Program-made: the position numbers and the translations under genes
The notes under the pieces: model-generated
Databases searched by the model: none
Seen by the model: only the letters and a program-made list of their open reading frames with translations
Told to the model about the DNA's origin: nothing
Origin: Aphelocoma coerulescens
Taxonomy: Eukaryota; Chordata; Aves; Passeriformes; Corvidae
Direction: 5' to 3'
Length of the DNA: 64,000 nt
Assembly: GCF_041296385.1 (NCBI RefSeq)
Contig: NW_027183804.1
Coordinates: 3,658,001-3,722,000, forward strand
In this document: positions 61,990 through 64,000 of the stretch, one piece after another
How the letters are laid out: each line of letters starts with the position of its first letter
Numbering within the stretch: position 1 is the first letter of the stretch

Positions 61990-64000
61990 CTTTTGATGCA
62001 GCAGATGTTGCCAGCTGTGTTCAGCAGCTGTGGCTCAATGTTTCTGCAAAGCTTTTGTGTTCCTCATGGAACCAAGGAGCCTTTGTGACACTGCAGGGGC
62101 TGATGGCATCAAGGAGACAATTGTGACAGTACAGAACCTCCTAGAAACAAGGCTCCATTGTGACACCGTGGGGAATCATGGACTCAAGGAGCCCATTGTG
62201 ACACGGCCAGGCCGCATGGAACCAATGGTCCATTGTTACACGGCGGATTCAAGAAGACCATGGTGACACCACGGAGCATCACGGAACCATAGTCCATTGT
62301 GACACAGCGGGGCCTCATGGAAACGAGGGCACCATTGTGGCAAAGCAGGGCCTAATGGAAGCATGGAGAGCATTGGGACATTGTGGGGAATCATGGAAGC
62401 ATGGAGAGCATTGTGACACTAAGGAAACTCCTGGAACCAAGATGAGCACTGGCACATCATGGAACCTCATGGAAGCAAGCCTCCATGATGACTTTGGAGG
62501 GCCTCATGGAGCACAGGATCCATTGTGACACAGCAGGACCTGGTGCAACTAAGGAGCCTTTGTGATACTCCAGATCCGCATGGAAGCCAGGGTGCACTGA
62601 GACACAGCGGGGCCTTGTTGGAACCAAAGACACCTCTGCAAAAAGCAGGCGAGCTCATAGAAGCAAGGAGTCCATTGTTACAACATAAAACCTGTGGAAC
62701 CAAGGGACCATTGTGACACTGCGGGGCCTCATGGAACCAATTGTCCATGATGACAATGCAGATCAAAGGAGACCATGGTGACACTGCGGAACCGCATGGA
62801 ACCAAGGAGCCATTGTGACACAGTGGGGCCTCATGGAATCAAGGAGACCATTGTGACCCAGGTGTTGCATGTGAAGGCAAGGAGCCATTATGCCACTTTG
62901 GGCTTCTTCCCTTGAGCTCTGCAGCTGGCTGTCCCAGCCCAGCGCACCATGTGCCACCTGCTCTCCTCAGGGCTCTGCCTGCACACAGGCCCAGGAGAAG
63001 TTTTCCTGTTTGCAAGGAAAGAATGGAAAAGCCTGAGCAGGTTTCCTAAACAACAAACCCCGCTCAGGAGCCACATGCTCAGTACAGGCTGCCTGGAACG
63101 ATGGCCCCTTTCTACAAAGGTCAGTGTGAGCAGGAATGATCTCTGGGAGCAGAATTCTCGGAGTCTTTCCACTGAATTCTCTGTGCCTGTGTCTTGGGGT
63201 GACTTTAGGATGTGTATCCCCTATGGCTGCTCTATGCCCAGAAGTTAACTTGGTGCATTTCTGTGCCTTTCAACTGAGCCTGAGAGGGGGGAGAGGAAAA
63301 AAAACTGGACAAACTTCTCAGAGCGTTTGTTCAAGGACACACATACACACTCCTCTGCATCCTGCTTGCAGCAAGAGTGCAGGAAGCAACCTTCTTGCTT
63401 TTGAGCCAGTTTTCAGCTCCTTTTCTCTGCAGGGAGATGGAGAGTTGAACTTTGTTCTCCTGGGACTTCGGGGGTTTTTTTTCCCTTCTTCTCTTCTTGA
63501 CTGTTTCAACATCAGACCACACTGGGACAATTTTCTCCCGAGGTGGGGGCCCTGAATGTGGGCCCATGAGCCAGCTCCAAGGAGGAGGAGGGAGACTACA
63601 CCTCCAGAAGTGTTGGGGTTCCTCCCCCCTGCCATGAGGTCATGGGAGAGGGGACCCTGGGGTAGAGGCATGGCCTGGGCACGGGGTCTCCCTGCTCCCT
63701 GCTCACATGTGCCCTAATCCTGTTCAGCACTGGTTATTTTGTGTTGCCCTGTGCCAGGAGGGCCCTGCTTGTCCCGGGATTGCTCAGTTCTTTGGCAGTG
63801 CCCCGCCCATGTGGCTGGAGAAGAAAGAGCTCTGAAACTTCTCTCAAGAATCGCTCCCTATTTCTTTCCACGGGCCTCGCTGTCTAGGGATGTTTCAGGA
63901 GACCCCACTGAAACACGGAAGGACTCTCCAATTATCCCAGCTTTCTCTCCACAGCGAGAGGTTTGAATATTTAGCATTGTTATCCTTTTCCTGGGTGTTT
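61990..64000 (+). repeat. Array unit 29 (dimer member b, cut by window end)
   Basis: T94, G457, T561, C587, A698, A771, A901, C1069, A1129, as in unit 26. The first 2,011 bp are present; the window ends just before the expected AATAAA. Confidence 0.97.
63179..64000 (+). mobile_element. LTR-like segment, unit 29 (partial)
   Basis: T1547, G1694, G2005. The AATAAA and U5-like tail lie beyond the window. Confidence 0.6.

Larger units (their letters stand above)
1..64000 (+). repeat. Macrosatellite array, ~2,214-bp unit, 28.9 copies
   Basis: The same sequence recurs head to tail across the whole window. Unit starts, set by the phase of base 1, are 1, 2215, 4429, 6643, 8857, 11071, 13284, 15497, 17711, 19925, 22139, 24353, 26566, 28780, 30994, 33208, 35422, 37636, 39850, 42065, 44279, 46492, 48706, 50920, 53134, 55348, 57562, 59776 and 61990. 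Most spacings are 2,214 bp; five are 2,213 or 2,215. Copies differ at only a few dozen recurrent sites plus rare private changes. No inverted copy, inserted element or interruption is seen. Both array ends lie outside the window, so total copy number is unknown. The composition (minisatellite plus LTR-like segment) and the eukaryotic polyadenylation signal suggest a vertebrate, probably avian, genome; that part is inference. Confidence 0.99.

Noticed and set aside
1..64000. Ribosomal DNA or tandem gene family
   Set aside because: No rRNA or tRNA features recognised and no shared intact coding gene per unit; unit composition is minisatellite plus LTR-like.

Overview
The whole window is one uninterrupted head-to-tail tandem array of a roughly 2,214-bp unit. 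It holds 28 complete units plus 2,011 bp of a 29th, and no flanking single-copy DNA is visible on either side. I see no convincing protein-coding gene, tRNA or rRNA. The features point to a vertebrate, most likely a bird and possibly a passerine: the absence of gene-dense coding, an AATAAA polyadenylation signal in every unit, low CpG, and a segment that I recognise from memory as resembling avian endogenous-retrovirus LTRs. I could not check that resemblance against a repeat library.

Layout of one unit, using offset 1 = window position 1 (an arbitrary phase, because the true ends of the unit cannot be seen). Offsets 1-72 continue the short non-repetitive linker from the previous unit. Offsets 73-906 are a degenerate minisatellite with a period of about 37 bp. 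Offsets 907-1189 are a non-repetitive segment of unresolved origin. Offsets about 1190-2147 are an LTR-like segment with AATAAA at 2016-2021 and a TG...CA-like extent. Offsets 2148-2214 are linker, which contains a splice-acceptor-like motif and the start of a 57-codon ORF that runs into the next unit. All units lie in the same orientation. In the entries below, 'offset' always means the position within a unit counted this way.

Units are nearly identical but carry a limited set of shared variants. Two haplotypes stand out. Type A has G1171, T1317, A1387/C1391 and a G5T8 run near 1481. Type B has A1171, C1317, G1387/G1391 and a run one base shorter. Full B units (units 2, 4, 8, 14, 16) also have a distinctive 5' part (T253, T293 and a 1-bp insertion near 302) and other linked changes. 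They are always preceded by a unit whose 3' end carries C2034. A and B units alternate in several places (units 1-5, 12-17). The right-hand part (units 22-29, from 46492) is a separate subfamily marked by A1129, and inside it there is a recent two-unit (4,428-bp) higher-order repeat.

Unit lengths of 2,213, 2,214 and 2,215 bp are fully explained by three small indels: the 1-bp insertion near offset 302, the homopolymer change near 1481-1493, and a single-base loss in unit 21. Nothing here works together as a gene system. The biology on show is satellite evolution: capture of a retroviral LTR next to a minisatellite, amplification of the composite, then unequal exchange and conversion-like mixing among copies.
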